Assembly: GCA_963921795.1 (NCBI GenBank) | Contig: OY997659.1 | Location: 28,223,790 to 28,287,789 of the forward strand | Reading direction: 5' to 3' | Origin: Nannobrachium achirus | Taxonomy: Eukaryota; Chordata; Actinopteri; Myctophiformes; Myctophidae | Length of the DNA: 64,000 nt | Shown here: positions 1-12,959 of the stretch, piece by piece | Layout: the number at the start of each line of letters is the position of its first letter | Position numbering within the stretch: position 1 is the first letter of the stretch | Position numbers and translations under genes: made by a program | Notes under the pieces: generated by a model | Seen by the model: the letters and a program-made list of their open reading frames with translations, nothing else | Told to the model about the DNA's origin: nothing | The model's database searches: none

Positions 1-1443
<1,443 letters not shown>

Positions 1444-1613
1444 CCTGCTCAAGAGCCTGGCCATTAACCGCTGTTGCTTTCATCTTGAGGGCCTCCCTGG
1501 CAGACGTGTCGCAGTGTGAGCCTTTATTAGTATCCTGGTCACTATCAGCCTGGTCACTATCACCATGGCCACTGTCTCGGAGGCTTGCACGTTCTGCATC
1601 CTTAAATGTTGAG
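1444..1613 (-). CDS. pcdh17: pcdh17 exon 3 (cytoplasmic CM motif exon)
   Basis: This 170-bp exon lies between a polypyrimidine-CTGCAG acceptor and a G|GTGAGT donor. It enters in phase 2 (one base completes Ser) and leaves in phase 1. It encodes SSTFKDAERASLRDSGHGD and then the acidic stretch SDQADSDQDTNKG, followed by SAREALKMK and LEQ. This matches the conserved cytoplasmic motif of vertebrate PCDH17 almost residue for residue as I remember it. The following exon is outside the window. Confidence 0.93.
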
Positions 1614-1772
1614 CTGCAGCAGAACAGAGGGGAGGGAGAGAGAGAGTATACATAACCCACCGGAGCCTCTCTGTAAGCGCTCCTATTTGACAAGTCATGG
1701 TCAGATTGCCTGATATAGAGATGAATGTAAATTCAGTGGCCAGGGAAGCTATTGCATACAGACAGCCCTTAC
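1614..1772 (-). other. pcdh17: pcdh17 intron 2
   Basis: Short 159-bp GT-AG intron. Its donor is GTAAGG after CAAAG, and its acceptor is a pyrimidine tract ending CTGCAG. Confidence 0.9.
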
Positions 1773-1831
1773 CTTTGAACAAATGGTTGCCTGCTTCCAA
1801 CATAATTGGGCTCCGAAGGAAAATTATCCGT
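1773..1831 (-). CDS. pcdh17: pcdh17 exon 2 (59-bp mini-exon)
   Basis: A TTTTCAG acceptor precedes ACGGATAATTTTCC, and the exon ends CAAAG|GTAAGG. It encodes TDNFPSEPNYVGSRQPFVQ plus two bases of Ser. Human PCDH17 has a near-identical peptide at this point (TDNFPAEPNYMGSRQQFVQ, from memory), and the flanking phases (0 in, 2 out) fit exons 1 and 3 exactly. The exon has no convincing ORF of its own and is found only through its splice sites. Confidence 0.93.
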
Positions 1832-3020
1832 CTGAAAATGAGAGGAGAAAAATGTTGTTTGTTTGGCAACTCCCGATTTCTGCCCCCACACAGGTCTGCG
1901 AATGTTGTGAGCTTGACGGAAGTATCTGAAGTATCCTTCCGATCTGAATCACGTGGAAATCCACGATAAAGTATTAGTACACATGTTTCCGTCACACAAC
2001 AGCTGCCAACAGCAGCGGCATTGATAAGCACAAATCTTCCTCATGACCATATGTGTGTCTTTGGCAAGGCAAAGCAGTAATGCATTATCCACTGTCATCT
2101 GCATGCGTTTCCCCCCTCTATCTTGAGAGTAATGTGTTTGTGTTTTCTCACACCCACATGCCCTAGCAACTGGTGACAGTGCCAGGCCTTGTCATCTGTG
2201 TTATCATCTCTAAATGAGTCTGTCTCTGAGACTGTCCTAGATATCCACATCATTTACCAAAAAAAAAAGAAAAAGAAAAATCTCCTGTGCTAAATAATGC
2301 TACGAGACCTCACTGTCAATTTCCTATGCTGGTAGGCTTGTAGAAATAACCCAGCCACCGCTCTACAAGGAAGGGCTGGAAACCCTATTATTGGGCCTTA
2401 CCCTGCCAACTTTGGATCCGGATTGGTGGAACTGGCCCATGTTTGCGGAGGGGGCGAGAAACACGATTGTAAGGTTATGCTGTGTGCATCTAGCTGTCTG
2501 GCTCACGCCGGCCGGGTAATGTGATCGGACAAGCTGCTCAAACACCTGTCCAATCCCACGTTTGTGGCAGGGTTTTGTTTTCACTCGATAGTGGTGGACC
2601 TGGCAGGGGCACAGCAGTCTTGTCCAAGACTCACACTGTTTGCATGTCTAACCGAAAAGACTTTCTGATTATGTGGACCACCTGTACTGTCTTGAGGGAG
2701 GACACTCCTAATGGACCATTTTCAAATCCCCCCCCCCCCTCCCCGGTTCGACTCGACGCACTATGAATACAGATGAATAGCCTGTGACACTGCCTCTTCA
2801 GCAGAATATGTGACACTTCGATGTCATATGATGCCACAGTATATCTCCCAAATGTAGTTGATAGTGTCACAACAGGAAAAAAGTGAGCATGTCTGATTGC
2901 AGTCTTTTCCCGTCCCCTTTCTATGCGACTGCCTTTTCTTTTGTGAGATTTGTACAGGAAAGCAGAGAGAGCTGATAAGAGAGAATAAAGGCCAGATAGC
3001 GCATGCGGCGTGCTCCTTAC
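1832..3020 (-). other. pcdh17: pcdh17 intron 1
   Basis: 1189-bp intron with a GTAAGG donor after CAG and a TTTTCAG acceptor. The exon 1 frame stays open for 129 codons past the donor, to a stop at 2631, so retention would give a different C-terminus. A C10 run near 2730 is the only obvious repeat. Confidence 0.85.
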
Positions 3021-5498
3021 CTGTATCACTGACATCCTATTCACTGGAGTGTCTGTGCTGAGCCCGGCGAAGCTGGTGTGGCTGGTGTGGCAGGCTGCCC
3101 GGGGTACCGTAAGGCTGTTTGGTGTGGTTTTAAGGTACATGACCTCTGACCTGGGTAAGGTCAGGGGCAGCGGACTCTGGTAGTCAAAGCAGATGGGCGA
3201 GGTGATCAGCGAGGGGCTGCTGACCACGTTCATTCGGCTCGCCGAATCCCTCTCTTCCATCTCGCTCTGCACTAGCATGATGTCACTCTTGTTGATCCTT
3301 TTCTTTTTGCCTTTCCCCACTGGAGGATTGGAGTACTCAGCCATGCGGCAGTTATAATTCCCAGTCTCCTTATCTTGATGCTTGGACTTGACAGCGATCG
3401 CGGTCATGACTGCTAAGAGCATGACGGAGATGATGCAGAGGGTAACGATGAGGGGCAGGGATACGTCCCAGGACTGCTGCTCCCCGCCGGCCCTGGAGCC
3501 CCCGCCCGCAACCGCGTCCGAGTTGGCCTTGATGATCAGCTTCGCCACGGCGGACAGCGGTGGCTTGCCATGATCGGTGACCTTCACGACCAGCTCCACC
3601 ACCGAGGCCACCTCCTCCCACAGAGCGTGGGCCGTCCTGACCTCCCCCGCCACGGGGTCCATCTCGAACAGGTGGTCCTCATTTCCCTCCGAGATCTCGT
3701 AGGTCAGGTGGCCACTCTCGCCGTGGTCGTGGTCCACCGCTTTGACGGTGGCCACGATGTAGCCTATGCCCACGTTCCTAGGCACCGGGATTTCTGCAGT
3801 GTCGTTCTGCAGGAGCGGTAGAATTATAACCGGAAGATTGTCGTTGACATCGAGGACACTGACCCTGACTGTAGAGGTGCTCTCCATGTGTGGAGACCCT
3901 GCGTCTTTAGCTTGAACTTTGAACTCAAAGAATTTAGTCTGCTCATAATTGAAAGACCTCGAGGCATATATGGCTCCATTAGTAGGATTAACAGACACAT
4001 AGGTGTACACTGAGACATCTCCGATGTGCGACGGTAGAATAGAGTAAGACACAGTTCCGTTGCGGCCTATATCTGGATCGTGGGCCAAGACAGAACCTAA
4101 ATATTCTCCTGGGATGTTGTTCTCGGGCACCTGAAGTACGTATATTGACTTTGTAAATCGCGGCGCATTATCGTTCTCATCCAATATCTTAACAGAAAAA
4201 GACTTGGTGTAGTTCAATGAGGGGATTCCATTGTCTCTGGCGACGATTGTCACATTGTATTCGTCTTTCAGCTCCCTGTCTAAAGGTCTGTCTGTGAGCA
4301 ACGTGTAGAAATTATCATTGTTTTCCTGCAGTCTAAATGGAACATTACCCAATACTCTGCACTGGAGCTGGCCATTTCTCCCAGAATCTTTATCTGTGAC
4401 TCGCACCAGTGCAATGACAGATTCTGGAGGTGCGGCCTCACTGATGGCTCCCTGGCGTACAGACACAAAACTTATTATTGGCCAATTATCATTTTTGTCA
4501 AGAACTTTGACAGTTATTTTACAGTGGCCCGGTATTGGGTTGGGCCCAAGGTCCTTCGCCTGCACGTCAAACTCAATGATTGGATTCTCTTCATAGTCAA
4601 TTTCTCCCTGAATCTTGATGACACCAGTGTTGGGGTCGATGGAAAATAAATCTTGCATTCTCTCTGACGCGTACCCAGTAAATGAATAGACCACCTGTCC
4701 ATTACTCCCTTCATCTTGATCAGTTGCATTCAAGTCTATGAGCACTTTACCAGGCGCTGAATTCTCAGGGATCTCTATCACATATGAGGATTTTTCAAAC
4801 ACTGGGCTATTATCATTTGAATCAGTCACTCTGACATTTATTTGCATGGAACCTGATCTTGGATATTCACCTCCATCAATTGCTGTCAGTAAGAGGGTGT
4901 GATGACTCTGGTCCTCCCTGTCCAATGGTCTCTGAACAACCAGCTCTGGATATATAGTTCCATCACCCCTCACTTTTAGATCCAAAGAAAATGTATTGTA
5001 GTCATCTCTGGTGACCTGGTAAGTCTTTATTCCGTTTTCCCCCGAATCAGAGTCGTGCGCAATTGTCAGAGGGAAGCGCGTACCCGCAGCTGCGTTTTCT
5101 GAAATATCAATGTTGATATGATCTGATGGGAAACTAGGGGAGTTGTCATTTATGTCCTGTATATCAATCTTGATCATGCATATTTCCTTGTCGTTGGCGA
5201 ACACTTCCATGGACAGCTGACACTTTGGGTTGCGCCTGCACAATGTCTCCCTGTCAATCCTTTGTTTGGTGAAGATCAGTCCACTCTCCGAGTCAACATC
5301 CACCAGATGTGGAGCAGAATTTTCCAAAACTCGAAAGTTCGATTTTTTCCCTCTCTCAATAGCCCCATATCCGGCATCTTTTGCTATATTCCCGATGACA
5401 GTGCCTGGTCCTTGTTCCTCGGGAACAGAATAATTAAGGTTTTTCAATGTTAGGGCTTTGACCCACAAGAGCAAGAAAAAGGGGGCAGAAAGACGCAT
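3021..5498 (-). CDS. pcdh17: Protocadherin-17, exon 1 (ectodomain, membrane helix, proximal tail)
   Basis: This exon gives 826 codons from a Met followed by a hydrophobic signal peptide (1-17; mature start about LKNLNYSVPEEQG). Six cadherin repeats follow, with linker motifs DINDNSP (114), DSNDNSP (226), DKNDNWP (334), DENDNAP (440) and DVNDNLP (550). The membrane helix is about 679-703. The tail has YNCRMAEY, a basic GKGKKKRINKSDIMLVQSE stretch and MNVVSSPSLITSP, the signature of vertebrate PCDH17; the exon ends NRMSVIQ at a CAG|GTAAGG donor. PCDH17 is a delta-2 protocadherin that sorts and bundles axons and recruits the WAVE complex through a motif in its last exon, which is not in this window. 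An RGD triplet lies at residues 177-179 in repeat 2. The window holds roughly the first 900 of about 1150 residues. Confidence 0.95.
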
Positions 5499-6600
5499 CC
5501 CGTCAACTGGATATATGCGGTAGAAAGGGGATGAAAAAATCCGCGTTGACTTTCAACCTGTTGATTAGCTACTGCAAACCTAAAGGACTAAACCCTAGCC
5601 AGGCGTGCGGCTTGACACTCATCCAAGACGAATTGGCTATTCAATCGATGTATCGCCCTTTCTCTCCTTTGATCGAGGGGGTCTTTTATCTTCTTTCACA
5701 TACCGTTCGGCTAGGATGAACTCTTTCTGTAAACAAAGATGACCGCCCAACGACACCTAATGCATGAATGAAAGATCAAATTCAACATGGTGAGCCAGGC
5801 ATGTTCCGTTTCTTTTCCTCACGGGCGGCTAAATAAATCATCGCTGCTGATGAAGTCCCCCTTGCATCAAGGTTAAAAGCATTTGAATCTGAGCGGTGAA
5901 GGTTAGACTGTAGCCTACAAAAGCGCATTGCCCTCCTGCGACATCTACACCTAGGCTACAGCGAACACTGACATGCCCGTTCAAAATGCAGCATTGCCCA
6001 ATATTACGATTCACAATGCATTGACTTTGTTTCTGTGCGGCACACTGTTGCATATAGGGTTTTTACTCACACTGCACGGACAGCCCTGGGCACAAAGTGG
6101 ACTAGAGGCGAAAATAAAGATGCTCCTCCAATGCAACCTTTTGTATTCCCGTCCATTCACGAGCATCTGTGAGCGCGACTGCGACTTTTGCCCGATAATT
6201 GTCCTATAATTAGTCCAATAATCCCATAATCCAGTCCAGTTGGACCCAGCAGTGCACTCGCATCCTTCATCCGGGCTGTGCTCATCTGTACTGCTCGAGA
6301 GGACGCTGAGAAAATCCCAAATAGGATGTTGCAAGATTTTCAGATAATCAAAATTAATCGCTTTCCTCCTATCCTATGCTCAGTTTTGCACGTCAACTGT
6401 TGAAACCTGCTCTGTTCTGTTCTGTTCGCAGTGGGATCTGACTGGAATCCTCACGACGCACTAACGGACCCCAGTACATCGCTTGGTGCATTTAACATAG
6501 TTTCTGATCGTCTTCCAGCCAATGAGTGAAACAGTGACAGATCTTGCCTTGGGGGGTTTCTCCAATAGGTCTGGCAAGATCGCATGAAGAAGGGCTGTTC
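5499..6600 (-). promoter_or_regulatory. pcdh17: pcdh17 5' leader and proximal promoter region
   Basis: Upstream of the pcdh17 start codon on the minus strand, non-repetitive and moderately GC-rich relative to the rest of the intergenic DNA. I cannot point to a TATA box or fix the transcription start. Apparent ORFs in this stretch are short and do not resemble known proteins. Confidence 0.4.
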
Positions 6601-9600
6601 TAGTGCTACGTGATGCAGTTACTGATGTGCGCGCCTGGAGCAGAGCTACAGATGAAAACGTGCTTGTGGATGTTGTTCTTAATATATGTGGATATGGGAG
6701 CAGTGATTACGAATAGATCAATAAAACAGAGAGTGCAGAATAGTATAGTGGGATCAGCAGGTGCTTGGCAAATGGAAATGGTCATTTTTAGTGACAACTG
6801 AAGTGGTCAGTTTTGCTGAGACTTGGCAAGCCAAAATTAGGAGCATGACACAAAATACTATCCACTAGTTTGATTATAAGTGGATTTTAATAAGCACAGT
6901 GTTTTGGAAATGTGGAAAACAATTCTCCCTTGTGCTTTCATTATTGGCTGTCATAATCACATACTTAAGTGGATTAAATCTCAAGATAAATAATTGCAGG
7001 CGCGGAGTGTTTAAGGATAACTTCACCAAAAGGACATGATAACAGCTGTCTGTCATGGTTTGCTTATTGCAGAGCTCAAATATCACTGTTGGCATGGTGT
7101 TCCTCCTCCACATATATATGATCAGTATGCTATCACACCTGCCTTCCCGTGAATCTCATATCTTATATTGAAAAGATGGATTGACATTTAGTCCACTCAG
7201 CAGTTCAACAACATGACATTTGCATTTTTTATTCTCACATGACCAGATCTGAGTGACGCTTGTCTCCCATGGTGATATAGGTATGCAGAAGCGCATGCAT
7301 AGCTGTGTTCTTCAGAAGGAGCTGTATCAACACATTGGGGCGAGATCAGTGCAGCTCGGGCTCTTCATTTTAATTTCATGTTGCCCTGGATCTAAATCAA
7401 CCTTGAGTTGTCCCTGAGTTCATTTCCATTGTCTGAAACATGGCTGCCTTCCTCCTCTGGGGAGCATCAACTTTGCCTGGCCAGGGTTCGGCCTGCATAA
7501 ATTGGCTATTTCTGCAGGTACCCGATAAGGGCAACAAAGGGAAACTCTAATTATCATTCAAGTCGGTTAAAACCTCAGGAAAAGGACTGCTATTGACAAT
7601 AGTGTTTGCATTGTCACTCTCAATACTATTCCATACGATCTGAACTCCCCGGGATGAGAGAGCAGTTCATAATACCCCAGAATTCATTCACAGTGGGCCT
7701 GGTATCACGCATTTTGTGGGCTATAGGTTCCAGTATCATGGCATTCTTTAATTAGATAATTATGCCTTGCTCTATAATGAACCACACAGCTCTCTATCAC
7801 AGGCAGCAAGAAGACGTGAATGCATCAGTTGCTTCGTGATGAATTGATTTTCAGTCGAGAACACATTATAATGTTGCTGTGTACAGTATTATACATATAC
7901 CCTCTGTAATTTCACTGGGGTTGAAGTGATAAACAGTAGCTATGCTTGTTTGAGCATAAGTACAATATCTTGGCACCGTACTGTATGTCTCTTATGTGAT
8001 TCAGCCACCTCTGCACAAGCATGATTAGAGGTGAGATTGAACTGCTTATCATTCAGCATTTGAGCTCATTCCCGGGTGTAGCACCACCTCAAGCAATTCA
8101 CTACAATCTTTAGGGTGAAAATCACGTGACTAAACCACATAGAAAGTCCAAGATAGAGGAATAGGTCTGTTTCACAGCAGGACCAGATACTTTCATGCGG
8201 CTTATCTGCATACATCTATATATATGTATTAGCTTTCCAAAGGCATGTTTAGAAGGCAGTTCAAGATTGGAATATGCCTACCTTTTTATCATCATTTGCT
8301 AATGTTCAAATTGAAATTGGAAGTTCACGTCCCAAGGCAAACCTCACATCTCCAATGTTCCAAGTTGTCAAAGCAAACCCACCAAGAACCAAGACTTCAT
8401 TATATATCCATTTAAAAATTATTATCCGAGGTGCACCATTCAATATCTCCAAATCCGGTCTGTAAATGTTTATGTATTGACAACAAGAGAGGTCTAAGGT
8501 TACAGAACTATCCTTCAACAAGTACCACGATTTGTTTTAATTTTCCATCAATCATATTAATAAAGCTTTTCTAATTTGCTTCGGCATGATAGAGAGATAA
8601 AGATAAGAGGGTTCATGGCCTATGTTTACATTATATATTCTCTGGTATACGTCTAGAAACATGCATACATAATCAAAATAAAACTTCTTCTTTTCTTTTC
8701 ATAGGCACATTTCTGCTAAAGGCTACTTATCCTTGACTGGTAACCGGAGAAGTCTGGGCATGTTAAATTGGCAATTCTTTCAAAAATGTAAGAAACAATA
8801 AGAATATATGAATGCTTTGGAAAGTTGTCTGAAATAAGGTAAAGTGTACATGATTTGAACATATTTCAACAATTGCAACTTTATTTATACTTGTACATTA
8901 TTTCAGGCCATTTTCCAAAGCACTTTTATCCTTTTAGTTTTTCACATTTTGGTAAAAACTGACAACTTCACATTGAGGTGTCCAGACTTTTACAGGTTCC
9001 CACTCTTCATGTATTTATTTGACTCACTTGTATGTTGCCTACTTCCACAAAATTGTCTATTAAAGTACCCTTGGAGAATAATTATTCCTTATATTATATT
9101 GTTATTATGGTTGCTTATATCTAACCTTTATATTTTACCATACAATATGAAACCACTTGTTGTACTTATATAATACATTATGATATTTGGAAGCTTGTAA
9201 GAGCCTATGTCTCCACTAGGCCTGATATAGCTATTGTTTATGTTACAGCCTATCTTGTTATGGTTCAGCCTGAAGCAGCTACAGTATAACTATGATCTAA
9301 GCCTGTGCCTCTTGGCAGAACTACTGTACCACCGACATGAGTGTTATCGTACTTCTCCCCATGATATCTTGTACATAACGCATACATACATGTACATACA
9401 TTGTACATAAATCACTACCTAGAATATTGTCTCAACTCCTATTTGCCTCATCGATTACTGATTGATCCGGAATTCCACGACACCCTGTACCACAATTCCA
9501 TGTCAGGACCAAGCAGTGAGTGTCCTAGTATGACCAAAACTCAGGCTACCGTAATTACGATTTCCAATTTATGCATTTAGACAGATGCTCTTATACCCCA

Positions 9601-10096
9601 GTGACTTAAAAAGTGCAAGGTCGGAGTAAGCCCCGTGAACCTTTGTCAACCAGCAACAAGGTACAGTAAAGTGGTTGAAGAATTAGAGTGCTGAGAAAAC
9701 AGAGAACAGAATGAACTACAAAGTCATTAGTATAAAACGTACTCATCAAACCTGCTGTATAAAAAGCATAGAGGCTGCCTAAAGTACAGTATGTCTACAA
9801 ACAACCAACATAAAACAACGGGCGAAGCGGTTAATCTTGATAATGTATAATAATCATAACTAGTAAGACGCCTCAGGGCGACATGCGACCTTGCTCTGAA
9901 CCAAAACAGTGATGCTTAGTTTTGATTGCTGGGCTAAATGTTTACCCAGCATCATTTTGATGAGCATTTACCATAATTGTCTACATTGCCTAATTTTACC
10001 ATTGTGTTATGGCCAAAAGAAATCATCAAATATTTGAAAATAATATCGACATATTATCTGTCTAAATAACATTACTAGCATCTACCGTATCTCTGT

Positions 10097-10098
<2 letters not shown>
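6601..10098. other. Intergenic, no gene seen
   Basis: AT-rich sequence with only short meaningless ORFs. A degenerate stretch near 9570-9625 (ATGCATTTAGACAGATGCTC...AGTGACTT) resembles the tail shared by fish L2 LINEs and tRNA SINEs. I see nothing else that I can name. Confidence 0.5.

Positions 10099-10163
<65 letters not shown>
10099..10163. repeat. (TG)n microsatellite
   Basis: About 32 uninterrupted TG units. Confidence 0.97.
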
Positions 10164-10166
<3 letters not shown>

Positions 10167-11441
10167 GCCAGCGTTTCCAACATTGGATTGTCAGAATCCA
10201 GGAGATTTCATTTTTAACATATATATTTTCCTGTGTTCTGTTGAATTTTGCGTGTTTGATACTTGTACTGTAGCATGGGTCCTCCCCCGGAATTGTTTTA
10301 ACATAGTAAATTTCCTGCAGTGTTCTGGTGAATTTTGGGAGTTTGATACCAAATCCAGGAGAAATTCAGGAGAAATGTCAATTCAGAAGCACCCCAGATG
10401 GGGTTGAAATTCAGGAGACTCACTGGCACTGCCAGATTCAGGAGGGTTGGCAACCCTGATAATGCTCATCTCTGTGATGAGTTACCCAACTATAAAGATT
10501 TTATATAGGCTATTAGGGCTATTAGCCTATAGTGAAAGTTTAACTATGCATAGCATGGAGAGTAGAACTTTATTTTAAGATAGAACACGCACACAAGCTA
10601 CAGTTTGTTTGTTCTGAGGCTGGCCATCTATAAGAGGGTCTGAGTGTCTGTCTTTTTCTGGAGCTAATCTCGCAAACCGCTGATCAGCATCACATTTATT
10701 GTGCACACCATAGGCCAAAAGGCCAACATCCAATCATTTCCTCCCACATTTTGTGTGTGTGCGTGTGCGCTCGTGTGTGTGTGTACTTGGCATGTGCATT
10801 AAAGAGGACCTGAAGGTGTGTTGTACCAATTGGGAAGTCAGGCGGATCAGTGGTTTTCCTGAATCTGTGTCTGTCTTTTTATGCCCATATGGAGATCGCT
10901 GATGTTATATAATATATATAATATGATAAGACAGCATAGTACTGACATCATAGACTGATGATTATCGGTACTGCACTGCACTAAGTACTCTGACGGCAGG
11001 TACAACGGTTATTGCATAACCGGAGGGGTATGCGTTCCAAGCGGGCAACAACATAGTAGCATAGCATCTAAATTGTCAACAAGTACTACTTCCTCCAAGT
11101 GAGTTTTCCAATAACCATCATTTGAAACCGATGGACTTTGGTGACCGAGCTGTTAATTTTGCCATTGGTGCAGAAGAAATGGATGGTTATAAGAGTTGCT
11201 GTTACATGGACTCACTTGAAACTCAGTGAGGCAATGAGAGCTGCCGAGCACAGAGAGGGATGGAGAGAGCTGGTCAATATATAGTCTGTGGTGGTGACCC
11301 AAGGACCCTCCATGTTTATGGGATAGGAGAGGAGAGGATAGGACAGGACAGTAGAATGTGTTGTTTTTGCTAGATCAGCCATTGATTTGCATTTAAATGT
11401 AAAAGGTCTTGGATCATTTACACAAAAATGCACAGTCTACT

Positions 11442-11602
<161 letters not shown>

Positions 11603-11689
11603 CTCTACTTTATTAATCGTTTCAGTCACATAAGGACCTTCATCAGTGCGTCTTGCTGCATCACTCTTTCTTGTTTTTTTCTTTTCTTT

Positions 11690-12050
11690 TTCTAGTTGTT
11701 TTTTGTCGCACTCACCTTTGGACACTCTGCACTATTAGGTTGTGTTAGTCGTTTTTGAGAATTTTGCTTGTGTTTGACATGATGGTGAGATACTTGTTGC
11801 ACTAACTAGCATTGACTGTTATGGTCACTTTGATTTGGGCATTGTATTATATTGATAGTTGTGCTTAAGGACACTTTATGTATATATACATTATTTGTTC
11901 CCTTTCTTGATGTACCTTGCTCTTTACTGTACTCTGTTCTTATTTTTCTTTTATCTTTTTCATACTTCTCTGTAACTTTGTAAATAACCTTATACTGCTG
12001 TGCTGCCTCTGGGCAACTGATCTTCCCCCTTGGGATAATAAAGGTATCTA
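11690..12050 (+). mobile_element. 3' end of a non-LTR retrotransposon (LINE)
   Basis: An AT/T-rich stretch ends in TTCCCCCTTGGGATAATAAA, followed directly by a TATC microsatellite. This is the usual 3' terminus of fish LINE copies, which end in a short tandem tail. A similar terminus (CCCTGTGGGATCAATAAAGG then CTGT repeats) occurs at 44676-44752. No reverse transcriptase ORF is present, so this is a 5'-truncated copy. I cannot assign the clade. Confidence 0.6.
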
Positions 12051-12080
12051 TCTATCTATCTATCTATAAAGGTATATATC

Positions 12081-12123
<43 letters not shown>

Positions 12124-12128
12124 AAAGG

Positions 12129-12181
<53 letters not shown>
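12043..12181. repeat. (TATC)n microsatellite, interrupted
   Basis: Three TATC blocks separated by AAAGGTATATATC or AAAGGTATC, which copy the junction with the LINE end. The array has therefore duplicated together with a piece of its flank. Confidence 0.9.
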
Positions 12182-12793
12182 GAATAAAAACACAAAGGTA
12201 ATATGGATCCCTTTTGAACATCATCAAACAGAGGGGATTGGATAATTGAGACTCATCCAATTTAATCTCCATATGGCTGATGAATAGGATGGTCTTAGGT
12301 AAAACAGTTGATTTTTCCTCCTATCAACTCAAACAAAAAATGTGTATCAACCCATCTCTCAAACAGAGTTTTTGGCATTGGATTTTGAAAGACATTCTTT
12401 AGGGCTCTATTGACTCGCTCTGGCATATGTTGAAGACAACCCTGTCCCTGAGGCTGCCATTGTATTCTAAAAACTCAAACTTGAAAATATTTTAGCTATC
12501 CTAAAGTTTTATTTTTGTGGAGTGGTTTCATTGAAATGTATAAACCTGCCTCTAAACGTCTAGCCACATCCTATATCACAGTCCAAGTGGCCATTATTAT
12601 TTGAATAAATTCTGACAGCAGCTTTTGGCCTGATAAATCCATGGGAGACACCTCTCTGTTCGATGCCTTTAAAGCCGCCATGGACGCGATTATGATTCCT
12701 TTGCATTACCATCGGAACACTTCATAAAACATAAGTGGAATGCACTGCTTCAACCAGAAAAGAGATACATTATTTTTACTCAAATGGTATTAC

Positions 12794-12950
12794 TGGGGGG
12801 CTCTCTCCATTCTGACATGTCGCCACTCCGACAGTGACTTCTTATTGTCGGAGTGGCAACACTTCCATAGAGGTTAAGGTTAGGGTTAGAGTAAGAGATA
12901 GGGTTAGTGTCTGTCAGAAAGGAGACATGTCGGAATGGAGAGATGCACCC
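12794..12950. mobile_element. 157-bp hAT-like MITE with 8-bp target duplication
   Basis: Flanked by GGTATTAC at 12786-12793 and again at 12951-12958. The ends are inverted: CTCTCCATTCTGACATGTC on the left and GACATGTCGGAATGGAGAG on the right. Inside, GCCACTCCGACA and TGTCGGAGTGGC form a second inverted pair. The middle has GGTTAGGGTTAG-like sequence. The 8-bp duplication fits hAT transposition. Confidence 0.8.
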
Positions 12951-12959
12951 GGTATTACT

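Noticed and set aside
1480..2031. 183-codon ORF on the minus strand covering pcdh17 exons 2 and 3
   Set aside because: It reads exons 2 and 3 in the wrong frame and crosses introns; the splice-site model fits the family far better.
12870..12910. TTAGGG-like sequence as an interstitial telomere
   Set aside because: Only about two imperfect units, inside a MITE.
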